This document shows positions 10,692 to 21,340 of a stretch of 64,000 bases of DNA, piece by piece. A program made the translations under genes and the position numbers. Each line of letters starts with the position of its first letter. Position 1 is the first letter of the stretch. This stretch comes from Cycas panzhihuaensis. Its lineage: Eukaryota > Cycadophyta. The notes beneath the pieces were generated by a model. The model had not been told where the DNA came from, searched no databases, and saw nothing but the letters and a program-made list of their open reading frames with translations. The stretch covers positions 63,495,741 to 63,559,740 of the forward strand of contig CM041465.1 of assembly GCA_023213395.1 (NCBI GenBank), read 5' to 3'.

Positions 10692-11078
10692 TCGAATCAA
10701 GGTATAGATGATGATGTCTTGGTTGCTTGTAATGTTTCCTATTATCATCATGATTGGTTATTAGATTTGGATGCTTCACACCACATGTGTCCACATAAGA
10801 GTTAGTTTTCATCATACCAACCTCTTGATGGTGGTGGTGTACTTATGAGAAATGAAATTTCTTATACGATAGTAGGCATTGGTAGCATTAGAATTAAAAT
10901 ATTCGATGGTGTAGTGAGAACATTAACTAAAGTTAGACGTGTACCTAATCTAAAAAGGAATCTGATTTCCTTGGGTGAACTAGATTCTGGTGGTTATAAG
11001 TACACAGGTCATGAAAGAGTCTTAAAGGTGTCAAAGGGCACCTTGGTTGTTATGAAATCCTTAAAGAAATGAAACTTT
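10692..11078 (+). pseudogene. Protease and pre-integrase of the copia element
   Basis: The active site reads LLDLDASHHMCPH (near 10760-10800), against the family's W-[IVL]-[LI]-D-[ST]-G-[AC]: the catalytic Asp is kept but the following Ser-Gly has become Leu-Asp, so it cannot work. Downstream VRRVPNLKRNLISLGELDS is the conserved end of the domain. A TAG near 10803 and a TGA near 11070 replace Trp codons. Confidence 0.85.
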
Positions 11079-12060
11079 TACATTTTAGTGGGAAGTATAA
11101 ATGTCAGCCATGCAGCCACAACATCAAAGACTATAGAAGATCTAGCTCAGTTATCACATCAGAGACTTGGGCACATGAGTGAGAGAGGACTTAAGGTACT
11201 GATAAACTATAAGTTACTTTATAACTTACAACTTTTATATTTGGATTTTTGTAAACATTGTATTTTTGGAAAGCAGTGTACACTCAGGTTTAAAGTAGGG
11301 AGTCACACTAGTAAAGGTGTTATTGATTACATATGTTCAGATGTGTAGGGACCAACCCCTATAATATCTTATGGAGGATTATTATACTTTGTCACATTTA
11401 TAAATGATTACTCTGAAAAGGTATGGGTCTATTTTTTGAAAAGGAAATCTGAAGTTTTCAATATGCTTAAGCAGTTCAAGGCTTTAGTTAAGAAGAGTAC
11501 TGATAGGTCAATCAAATGTTTAAGAACTAACAATGGAGTTGAGTTTAACTCTTTAGAGTTTGATAACTATTGTAGAAAAGCTAGGATTAAAAGGCATAAG
11601 ACCACTGGCTATACTCTACAGGAGAATGGCATAATGAGCACATAAATAGGACACTCTTTGAAAGAGTAAGAAGCATGTTAAGTAATGCAGGAGTGGAGAA
11701 GGGCTTATAGGCAGAAGCTATTCAAATAGCTTGTTATTTGGTAAATAGATCACCATCACTTGTAATAGACTATAAGATTCTTGAAGAGGTATAGACTAGA
11801 CATCTATGTGACTATTTAAATTTGAATGTTTTTGGTTGTGATGCTTATAGCTTAATTGATAAAAGTCAACATTCAAAGTTAGACCCAAAATCTAAGAGAT
11901 ATATCTTTGTTGGTTATGGTGATAGAGATGGTGTAAAGGGATACAAGTTTTGGGATCCTACTACCCACAAAATTACTATTAACAAAGATGTTGTATTTGA
12001 TGAATCTCCCTTTTTAAAATTAGATAGTGTAGAAGTTGAAATAAAATAGGAGTAAAAAGT
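11079..12060 (+). pseudogene. Integrase of the copia element
   Basis: Zinc-binding HHCC part: LSHQRLGHMSERGL then CKHCIFGKQ. The catalytic core has DYICSDV (first Asp), YFVTFINDYSEKVWVYF, then LRTNNGVEF where the second catalytic Asp is replaced by Asn. The expected ENG/QQNG-x-x-E block reads LQENGIMST followed by a stop. After a frameshift the C-terminal part resumes at 11822 (NVFGCDAYSLIDKSQHSK, the conserved F-G-C block, and GYGDRDGVKGYKFWDP). Inactive. Confidence 0.9.
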
Positions 12061-12298
12061 TGAACATCAATAGGTCAAGCTTGAGACCTAGCCATCTTTG
12101 GAAACAAAAGAGTAGGAAGATCTGTCTAAAGACATATCTACAACATATTTATAGGAGTATGTAGACACTCCTCCACCAATTTTTAGAAGATCTACATGGG
12201 TTAGTTATTCACCTGACAAGTACAACCTCTCTATTTCAATTGCTTTGGTTTCTAATGATAGTGAGCCTACATGCTATCAGGAAGTAGTAGTTTATATC
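12061..12298 (+). other. INT-RT linker of the copia element
   Basis: Acidic, poorly conserved linker with many stops. It includes the PPPIFRRSTW-like block before RT, typical of copia Pol. Confidence 0.6.
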
Positions 12299-12930
12299 CA
12301 TAGTGAGAAGTGGAAGGGAGCTATGCAGGAAGAGATAGATGCTTTGGAAAAAAATAATCACAAGACTTGGTAGAACTTCCACATGGTAGGAAGACTGTTG
12401 GTTACAGGTGAGTTTTTAAGAAGAAAACAGATGTTGATGGAAATATTGACAAACACAGGGCAAAACTAGTGGCTAAAGGCTTTGCAAAAAAAGTAACTAG
12501 TGACATTCATAAGATCTTTTCACTAGTTGTCAAACTTATTTCAACTCAAGTTCTATTAGCATTAGTAGCTTCTCTTGATTTGGATTTGGAGTAGTTAGAT
12601 ATAAAAATAACTTTTCTATTTGGAGATTTAGATGAGGAGATCTATATGGATCAGCTAGGAGAGTTTATACAGGAGGGCAAGAAAAGACTTGTTTGCAGAC
12701 TCAGGAAATCATTATATGGCCTGAAGTAATTGCCTAGGCAATGGTACAAGACATTTTATGCCTTGATAGAGAGCCAAAATTTTAAAAGAAATGAGTATAA
12801 TTATTGTGTTTACTTTAAATTCTTAGACAATGGCTTATTCATTATCTTGATATTGTATGTTAATGACATGTTAGTTATAAGCAAGAGCATGGCAAAAATC
12901 AATAAGTTAAAGGCTTAATTAGCTAGGACT
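12299..12930 (+). pseudogene. Reverse transcriptase of the copia element
   Basis: Starts with EKWKGAMQEEIDALEKN, then a block equivalent to RLVAKGF and QLDVK-x-x-FL, and SLYGLK before a TAA where Gln is usual. The catalytic motif YVDDM reads YVNDM (codons 12856-12867): the first Asp of the pair is changed to Asn, which would abolish polymerisation. Two or more frameshifts split the domain. Confidence 0.9.
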
Positions 12931-13806
12931 TTTGATATCAAGGATCTAGGAGCTACAAAACAAATCTTAGGTATGGAGATACATAGAGATAGGAAAAATT
13001 GTAAGCTATGGTTACCACAACAGAAATATATGGAGAAGGTGCTAACCAGGTTTGGTATGGCAAATGTGAAACCAGTGAGTATCTAATTGGCTTTCTATTT
13101 TAATCTTTCTTTGAGTATGAGTAGTAGTAATAAAAAAGAAAATGATTATATATCTCGTGTACCTTATATAAGTACAGTAAGAAGCTTAATATATGCCATG
13201 GTATGTATAAGACCTGATATTTCACATACAGTCAATGTAGTTAGCAGGTTTATGGAAAATCCAAGAAATGAACATTGGGCAATAGTGAAATGGATGCTTC
13301 AATATTTAAGAGGTACAAGTGACTATTTCATCACCTTTATAGGTACAAGTAATCAAGTTTATAGATATGTTGATTCAGACTTTACAGGAGATTTAAATAA
13401 GAGAAGGTCTACTTCAAGTTATGTATTTACTCTTACAAATAGTCTACTACAGAGCACAATTGCATTATCGACTATAGAAGCTAAATATATTACTACATCA
13501 CATGCTTGTAAAGAAGAAATCTGGTTGTAGGGTCTATTGGTTGATCTTGTAAGGAAACATGAAAAGGTAAAGGTATTTTGTGACATTCAAAGTTTCATTT
13601 ACTTAGCAAAGAATCTATCTTATCATAGCAAAACAAAGCATATTGCTCTTAACTAACATTTTGTTAGACAGGTTGTCGAAGCAAGTGGAGTGGCATTTGA
13701 AAAGGTTAATAGAAAATAGAATTGTGTTAATATGTTCACAAAACCAATACTATTAGAGAAGTTCAAATGGTATTTGACTTCTTTTATTTTGCAGAAAAGG
13801 CGATAA
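12931..13806 (+). pseudogene. RNase H of the copia element
   Basis: ILGMEIHRDRKN marks the RT-RH connection. The RNase H domain has YVDSDFTGDLNKRRSTSSYV (first catalytic Asp), ALSTIEAKYITTSHACKE (catalytic Glu, Glu kept as STIEAKY) and DIQSFIYLAKN where the family has DN-x-SA. A TAG replaces Trp near 13528. The domain ends next to the PPT. It would degrade the RNA strand of the RNA/DNA hybrid. Confidence 0.9.
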
Positions 13807-13839
13807 ATAGTCTAGGAAAATGTATCAGGTAAATTGTTG

Positions 13840-13852
13840 TCAAGGTAGAGAT
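13840..13852 (+). other. Polypurine tract of the copia element
   Basis: CAAGGTAGAGAT directly before the TG that starts the 3' LTR; one pyrimidine in the G/A run. Confidence 0.75.
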
Positions 13853-14498
13853 TGTTAGATAAAGTGATAATAACGTTTTGGAGGCTAAAATTTTGATAGG
13901 TTAGCAGTGTGGTTTCCCCCCAAACTTCCTCGGGGGGTTCCAAGGAGGTGGGAGCCCCCCTTGACTTGGGGATATGGGGGGTTTCGAAACCCCCCCACAA
14001 AGAGAGGGTTTGGGGGCGATAGCCTTCGACCCAAAATGCTAGCACTGAAAAACATACTAAATTGTAAAGATAATAAGGGTCGTTCACTCAAAATACCCTA
14101 GATTCTATGGTCAAGATTTATGCCTTGTATGACTCTCTCATATAGCCAAATTTAGGGAGTTTTTTCATTACATTTTTTCATTAGATATACTGTGAAGAGT
14201 TCAGTGGTTGGTTGTTGTTGCTGTGAGTTTTTGTTTTACAGATTATGTATATTTCTCCATTATTTGATAATAAAGATTGATACCTTTCATGTATGGATAA
14301 ACCCTTACACACCACTAGGGTTTTAACATATTATATTGGGTATATATGTGATGCTTTGGCTTTTTAACTTATTTTATTATATTATCTCTAGTTTAAGAAC
14401 TTGCATGCTAAAATTCAATTTCAATTCCTATAACTAGTTACAAAATAGTTTAGATCTTGGTGGCAGTTTCAAGTTATTAGGACCTTGTCTTCTTAACA
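13853..14498 (+). repeat. 3' LTR of the copia element
   Basis: Starts TGTTAGATAAAGTG, ends TCTTAACA. It pairs with 9187-9838 along its whole length. The open frames inside it are chance frames in C/G-run sequence. Confidence 0.95.
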
Positions 14499-14503
14499 CT
14501 TTT
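14499..14503 (+). repeat. Target-site duplication, right (CTTTT)
   Basis: Perfect copy of 9182-9186. Confidence 0.9.
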
Positions 14504-14639
14504 ATTGGTTGAGCCTTCATCAAGCCTAGTAGACTCCCTCTAGGGCTCTCCTATCCTCTTAAGATCCATATTTATATCTTTCTGAGATGTTGTAGCCCCA
14601 TCACTACCCCTCTCTTTTACATCTTGATCTTACCATTAT

Positions 14640-15100
14640 CATCTCTTATGTCGCTCGACTTAAATTCTATTCTTTTTACCATGGTATTACTCATCTTTAT
14701 TGATAGAGGAAGTCATAGTAATCCAAGACCTTTTACAGTCATGTGGATCCTTTGTGATCCCTCCAAATATGACTATGTATGTTCTAAAATCTTTTTGCTT
14801 GAGGCTACGAATAAGGAAGCTAAATACATAACTATTATTGAAGTCCTTACCAATGCACTTTACTTTTACCATGGCCTAATCATCCTTTATTATGACTCTT
14901 AGATAGTCATGTTAACTAACCTAGGTTTACCAAGTACATTATCCACGATTGAGAGCCCTTGATTTAATCGCTAGGTCCCTTTTATCTCACTTCTCTTCCA
15001 TGGATGTTCAACACATTCCTTTAGATCTAAACACTGAGGCAAATGGCCTTGTTTGTCGTATCCTCGAGCATCATCTCCATCTCTTTGATGATCCTTCCTA
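14640..15100 (+). pseudogene. Second RNase H (archaeal type, aRNH) of the Tat-type element
   Basis: FIDRGSHSNP marks the first strand with its Asp. The block EATNKEAKYITIIEVLTNAL matches the T-N-N-x-A-E-Y-x-A-L core of type-I RNase H as found in Tat Pol, with the catalytic Glu changed to Lys. ILYYDS carries the next Asp. After a frameshift DVQHIPLDLNTEANGL matches the H-x-P-R-x-x-N-x-x-A-D-x-L end of the domain. It is distinct from the Ty3-type RNase H next to RT in copies B and D. It is followed by a short spacer, the PPT and the LTR. Decayed. Confidence 0.7.
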
Positions 15101-15587
15101 GGTAACTTAGTGGGTCACCTTATTACCTAGGATCCAGGATTATCCTTTCTTTCATTATGATCCCTTCACACCTCTGAAAGTAGACCACTAACGAGGTTAA
15201 ACTATGGTAACCACTAGGCTTGTTTCTCCACTCTGTCCTTCATAGCACTCATGGAATAAGGCTCTTGCATTCCCATTCTCTATATGTACATATCTTTTGC
15301 CTATATTTATTTAGTGATTATACTCATGACCTTATATGGTATTCATCTTGCATAAGGATGATGGAAGCAACTCCCTCATCTCCTCATCCTTTCATACCAA
15401 ACTCTCGGGTGATGCATAGGTAGCCCCTATGTCGCTCCTTCTCTTTCCTTGTCCATGCGATCTACCATCACATCTAGCACTCCCCTTAGATGATGATACT
15501 TGTTACATTAGTAGATGATACTAATCTTTTTATGTTGACAACATTTACCATAACCAGATGCTTCTGAGTGATGAGGCTCTACTACCA
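15101..15587 (+). other. Spacer between aRNH and the polypurine tract
   Basis: About 490 bp with no domain that I recognise. The open frame at 15220-15423 has no family resemblance and is probably chance. Confidence 0.5.
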
Positions 15588-15596
15588 AGGGGGCAG
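15586..15596 (+). other. Polypurine tract of copy A'
   Basis: AAGGGGGCAG directly followed by TGTTTCTCAGC, the LTR start. The plus-strand primer site for DNA synthesis. Confidence 0.75.
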
Positions 15597-18500
15597 TGTT
15601 TCTCAGCTACTAGGAATGGACATGGATAACATCTCTTAGGTAGTCATAGGTATACATCTCTATCCTTACTTATCGTTTACCTCAGGATGTAATAAGATAT
15701 TTGATGATTATATTTTATATGACACTATTGCATACATGGTTGAGATGCCTAGTTTTCCTACCCATTCTTTTTCTTGTGACTATGATCTAGCTTATGACGA
15801 CTCAGGACCATATCCTATGGCACCGTACAGTCCCCCATAACACCTCCTCATCACTCTTGGTTACTCATGGCCCCCCGTAGCCCACTTTTTGTTCACTATT
15901 ATCATTATACATGATTCCTAACACCTCATTTTAGGCTTGATCATCTTTGTAGATGTCATTCCTCCCTTATTTAGGCCTTTATTAGCCTCTTTTACATATT
16001 TGGAAAGGTCCCACTAATGCTTAGAGGTCTTTTCAAGGATTTACCAATCTAGTATAGTACTATATTATGCATGAGGACCCTCCTTTTGGGGGTCCCCTAG
16101 GCCTTCCTTTTATTTTCCCTTATATTTTGTTTGCATTATGGTAATATTCGTGGTACCATGGTAGAATTCATGGTACCATGAAGTTTGTCATGGGGCGATT
16201 GTCTGTTGACTTTTAAAGCCTGGAAATGGCCAATTTTGTATTTATTATGAATTTGACACATGGTCGGATGTTGTTTGCCACCCAGAGCGAATCATAATTG
16301 CTTAGGAAACCTAATTTGGGCATAAAAACCCAATTTTGAATTTATTCTATCTCTCTTAGCTCTCATATGAAAGGAAAAACACCTCATACCTATACTTATG
16401 GCCTCTCCTCCTATTCTTCTCTTCCCCAAGGGTGAGACCCTAGAACACAGGTCTGTACTAATTCCTCTCTAGCTGGTCTTCCTTCCATGGTGCTCACTTT
16501 AGTAGTAGCAACAAGTTTCATAAGTTTTTAACCCTCATTCTTGCCTGCGAAAAGAGCCCTTTTTTCACCTAATATATTTTCATTGATATATGAGGTAACA
16601 TTCATTTTACTTTAGTTTTTATAACCATATCAAGTTTATGACTTGTTGTTCTCCCTTTTAGCAAGTATATTTGGTATATATTTCTATTTATTACAAGTTT
16701 TACATATATCTTTATCTCTTTTAGGGTGTCCAAAGGGAGGTAAACCCTTCATTTCTCCTTGATTACATCTCTATACCCTTTAGGTTGTTCTTGGGATATA
16801 AGTAGGTGGATTATATGATCTATTTAAGAGGGAGAAGATACATTCACAGCTAGGGTTCTGACCCTTATAGCCATATCCTCCAAGGCAACCCCCTACATCT
16901 CATGGATTTCCTACTCCATATCCATCCTGCATACTGAGAAACCTCTTGGGTGGGGGCCTCTATTAGTTGTAGTGTTTGTAGTCCCTTGCAATGCCTTCAA
17001 CTATCTCATATACACATTATTTGGTAGTAAGTTTCTTTGTATGCTTTACCATTTCATGAGATTTCCGTTTCTCTTACATATCTTGCAAAAGTTATAACAT
17101 TGCGACTTTTGCAACATTTGCACTTTTTATAGATTTTACAACTTCTTGATCTTTGTAGGTTGCATCATCTTTATTTACTTGGAGTTATAGATCTTCTTTT
17201 AACTTATTTCTTAAAGTATCTAAGCATGTAGGAGGTAGCTTGTCTGAGTGACCTAGCCATTCTAAGGCTCTCCTTTTTCTCACCTTCAAAACCCCCCTTT
17301 TTTCCAAAAATATTACTTGGAAACATTCAAGTATACAGTGGGAAGATTGAGAAGTGTGTTATTTTTTTTCTTTTGAAACATTAAGCAAGTTTAGGTTTCA
17401 CTTTGATGAGCACATATACACACACACATATCCATGTGCATATGCACGTGTATATTATTGCTTGTTGAAAGGGTTTGTCTACAAGGAAGCATACTGATAT
17501 CCTTTGAAGTTCTTTGCTCTTCCATAATACATTTTAGGGAAGGTAAGAAAGCCCTACCTATGATTTTATCCACAATGCCAACTACAGCTTAGAGCATAGG
17601 GTGACTGGTGAAAGGAAGATAATAAAGGGAAGGAAAGGCACTCCATTGATCAACTTGTTCTCAAGTGCACTTCTTCTGACCTTCCTCTTCCTTCTTTTTC
17701 TTTTCTTCCCCTCTTTTTCCCTAAAAAAAGAAATTGATTGTATTTATACATAGCTTGTAATCATTTGTTCTGTCTACCTACATCGATCCAAGGGAAAGTA
17801 TAAAGGAATATCATTCATATTCTCTCTCTTGATCTTTGCATTAATATGTATTGACCTTGCACCCCCTTTCCTCTTGAATGAGCATGAAAAAGGATAATTT
17901 GGACTAATGCATCCCTCATTTCTTGCCTAAAAGGAAAGTGATAGAAAGGGTTTTCTTTTCTTTATTGCATCCTCCTCTTACATTCACTTTGTATATCCAA
18001 GAGTAGGAACAAGAAAGGGAACATAGGCTTTTGATAGTCATCCTTTTTCCATGCATCACTAAGGAAAGATGCATAGGTCATCCATACTCTTCCTCTTCTT
18101 TGCACCCCCTTTCTTCCTTCACTTAATATCTATATTGATAAAGATAAAAGAGAGAGAGAATAGAATAATAAAGAAAGAGAGTATCTTTTGAGTTGCATTT
18201 ACTTGGCATTGATACTTTATATATTCACACTATCTTTAAGAAAGACTAAGACATTACCTAAACCCTTGGCATACTTAGTCTCTTTGATTTATTTAATCTA
18301 AATGCTAGAGGCATTCCTTTAGGTGATCTTTAGCAAAACACACCATTCGTCTTATCTTCTCAAATTTGGTTCTTGCATACTAAATCCCTTCCACATCTTT
18401 TAATCAACCATTTTCCTCTCTTTTTCCATAGGCCTCTACCTTATTAGGGATTCCCTCATGTTTTTCCTTTCTTTTGGGAAGAAAGGTTTGATCCTCCCTC

Positions 18501-18770
18501 TCCTTCCTTCACCCATTAGGATAGGAGAGTTCTCCCTTAGGCTACTTGACAAACTAAGGATTCCCTTATCTGAGTCAAATTTGAGAAGGTACTTACCAAA
18601 AGAGAAAGTCTTATGCACTATTTATGGGCCTCCAAACCTATGTTTCGATGCACAAACATCCTTTGTGGGTGACCTATCCCCTTGCCCTCGAGGATCTTTA
18701 GGCTGCTGGCATAGGGATAGTGTAGGCTTAATATCCTTATACTTAGTGAACCATGAGAGGCATGCTTCCA
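15597..18770 (+). repeat. LTR of copy A' (about 3.2 kb)
   Basis: Starts TGTTTCTCAGCTAC. It shares with the LTR of C the GCTTATGACGACTCA block (near 15792), the palindromic GGTACC words and CATGAAGTTTGTCATGG before the TATA. The far end is set at CTTCCA (18770) by alignment to the LTR ends of B and C, which is weak. It contains internal frames such as 18458-18802 with no recognised product. The block CAAACCTATGTTTCGATGCA (18634-18653) matches copies B and C. Confidence 0.7.
16319..16329 (+). promoter_or_regulatory. TATA box of copy A' LTR
   Basis: GGGCATAAAAACC, at the place of the TATA in the LTRs of A and C; 722 bp from the LTR start. Confidence 0.6.
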
Positions 18771-19270
18771 CTTACTATAGGGATTTAAATTATAATATAT
18801 AGGGCAATAGTGACATCCTTAACTAGTGGTGCTGATCTTATCTAATTATTTATTCAAGGATCCATTTAGGATGTTCCCACTCCTTAGGTCTATCTTCTGG
18901 CAACGAGACTGAGCAAAGGCTCATAATTCCATAAGGAAGGTGGATAAAGCCACTTATTATTCTAAAGATTGATTTGTTCCCATATTATTTCATCAAAAAA
19001 GGAAGATTATATCACCTAATTAGATGAAGAAAGAGCTTGTTAGTTACTTTGATTGTGATTCAGTTGGGTAAAATATTGGGATGGGAAGGTAAGGTATTCT
19101 ATCTATACTAGTATGAGGCAAGAATATAACTAATCCAAAATATGTGTAGGTTTCGAGAAGGATCCTAAGAATATGAGTACAAAACCAAATCGTTCTAAGG
19201 AATAAGTGACTTGTAAAAGGTTCTGATGGTCCACAACTAAGAATATTAGAGATATTGGTCAAAAGAAATA
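18771..19270. other. Unassigned stretch after the A' LTR
   Basis: The first 60 bp resemble the PBS-leader of copy C weakly (a GGGCAATAGTGACA word and TGGTGCT). The rest shows no frame or repeat that I can place. Confidence 0.3.
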
Positions 19271-21340
19271 AAAAGAGATACAATAAGATCTAATCACTAT
19301 TCATCTAAGATAAATCAAGATAGAATTAATCTATACCATAGGCCTACTACACAGACCTAGCACTATTTGGATCCTTATGAATTAGAATCAAAGATTTAGT
19401 GGCTATTTAATATTGAATTGATTCAAATTAAGGATTTATTAACTATGGATATTAAATATTTATCAATTAGAATCTAGGGCCTAATCACTATGGCTAAATC
19501 AAAATAGAGAGAGGCCATCGTGAATACACAAAAAATAGAGCATATAATATTGGTACTTTTGTTAGATCATCGATTAGATCCTTTGACTAACAATTATATG
19601 ATAATATAGAGGTTAAACCTTCCTTAAGCATAATAAAGGGAAGGTACATTCCGTAGTTTTACTCTCTCTAGTGAAGGGAGGGACAATATAGATATCTCTT
19701 TTTAATCACATAGTTTTATAGTACCCTCTTTAATCATACGATTGAAGAATCTAGTTCACCATCTTTAATTACACAATCTTTATAGTGACCTTTCTTTCAT
19801 CATATTTTATAGCAAAATGTCACATAATAGGATTTCCTCCTAGAGTGTTCACTTTCCTCTCTTGTAGTGGCTCAATCTTCTTTTCTTCATAGTGTTCTCT
19901 TACTTCTTTTAGCTTAATGTTATTATAGTGAAATCAAAGTAGAGATCGAATTAAAGTTCCCTTGACCTCAAGGCACATCCCTTTCCTAAGTGTAACAAAA
20001 CAAAGGTTATCTCTTTCCTAAGTATAGTAAAGGGAAGGACAAGATCTTACCCCTTTTAGCTTGATATTATTATAGTCAAATCAAAGTAGAGATCTAATTA
20101 GAGTGTCCTCAAACTTTATTAAGAGGATTTCATACTACAATATATTCTTACTTTTATTAGCTTAATATTTCCTTTTAGATAGTGCATAGTGTTCCCCCTC
20201 ATTTTTTAGCTTAAAGTTTTTAGTATGAAATCTTATTTTTTATAATGCATAATGTTCTCTCTTCCTTAGTAGCCTTCAATAATGTATGAAACTTAAAGCT
20301 AAAAAAAAAAAAGAGAGCACACTATTCATTTCTTCCTAAAAAGAGTTAAGAAGGTCATCCCTTTCCTGAGCATATCAAAATGAAGGAATTAGAGTAATTC
20401 AAAAAGTGTTTGAGAAACATTAAGCTAATAAAAGTAAGATCACACCTTCGTTTCCCTTCACTATGCTTAGGTAAGGGAGAACCTTCCCTTTTCTATGCTC
20501 AAAAAAGGGATGTGCCTTCTTATTAAGGGTCAATATTAAGAGGGCACTATAATTACATCTCTACTTTGATCTAATTATAACAACATTAAGATAGAAATAA
20601 TAAGATCATACCCAACGATCGAGGGAACTCTAATTAGATCTCTATATTAATCTGAGTATAATAGCATCAAGCTAAAAGGAGTAAGATCACACTCTGGTAT
20701 GAAATCTTATTATGTAATTAAAAAAGAGTGAACTATAGTTAGGATTAGCTAAAACTCCTTTTTTTTTAAAATCAGACCCTTCCCTTAACTACACTTAGGA
20801 AAGGGATAATCTTCCCTTTATTACACTCAGGAAAGGGATAACCTTCCCTTCACTATGCAAAGTAAAGGGTTTACTATACACTATAGATGGGGCATAGCTA
20901 CTACTAGATCTCTGTTGTAGTAATTAGGATCAAGACTTGATCACTATGGCTATTCATATATTCACATTTGATACGATCAAGGATCTAATCACTATTAAAT
21001 ATTCTTAGTATTGATTAAGATCCAAACTAGTTATAAAGATCAAGTATATATTAGAATCAAGGCATGATCAGTATCACTATGGATATTGAATCTTTCTTTC
21101 TTAGGATCAAGAGCCTAATCACTATGGCTAAATCAAAATAAAAGTAATCTATACTATAGGGTCTAGAATTGAGATCTATAATTACTCACATCCCTATGAA
21201 TTAGGATCTTCCTTATGCATTAGAATCAGGGCTACATTACTATTGCTATTAAATATTCATATCGATTAGGATTAAGGATCTAGTTATTAATTCCTAATTG
21301 CTATGGCATTTAAATCCAAGCTGGTTAGAAAGATCAAGCA
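19271..21340. repeat. AT-rich mosaic of direct and inverted repeats
   Basis: One module (containing AGCTTGATATTATTATAGT, AATCAAAGTAGAGATC and TAATTAGAGT) occurs at about 19905-19975 and 20040-20110 on the plus strand and, inverted, at about 20535-20610 and 20630-20695, with a shorter inverted piece at 20418-20450 against 20145-20172. A second motif, ATCAAGGNCCTAATCACTATGG-like, recurs near 19470, 20930, 20985, 21060, 21110 and 21215. A palindromic CCCTTTCC...AAAGGG word recurs throughout. No coding sequence is seen. Confidence 0.6.

Larger units (their letters stand above)
9187..14498 (+). mobile_element. Complete, decayed Ty1/copia element (5312 bp)
   Basis: LTR (652 bp) - PBS - gag - PR - INT - RT - RH - PPT - LTR (646 bp), with TSD CTTTT on both sides. 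INT before RT defines Ty1/copia. The Pol wording (GTRIIDHLNIFNTLICQL, YGGLLYFVTFINDYS, ADSDFTG-like VDSDFTGDLNKRRSTSSYVF) is close to the broad Tnt1-like group. The two LTRs differ at many sites, by eye on the order of one in six or seven, so the insertion is old. About twenty in-frame stops, mostly TAG or TAA at Gln or Trp positions, plus several frameshifts. It sits inside copy A' of the Tat-type family. Confidence 0.95.
14504..18770 (+). mobile_element. Copy A', segment 2: aRNH, polypurine tract and 3' LTR
   Basis: It continues 8166-9186 once the copia insert is removed: GAGCCTTCATCAAGCC resumes the alignment to the reverse complement of copy D at about 23745-23765. It then holds an RNase H-like frame, a polypurine tract and an LTR whose first bases match the LTRs of copies A and C. 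It shows what lies at the 3' end of this family. Confidence 0.75.

Noticed and set aside
13812-14101. Frames on both strands in the 3' LTR of the copia element
   Set aside because: Caused by the C/G-run block; the equivalent block in the 5' LTR does not keep them.
17401-17460. CA/TA dinucleotide runs as a regulatory element
   Set aside because: Simple sequence only; no conserved position in the other LTRs.
18458-18802. 114-codon frame in the LTR of A'
   Set aside because: Aligned LTR sequence in B and C does not keep the frame.
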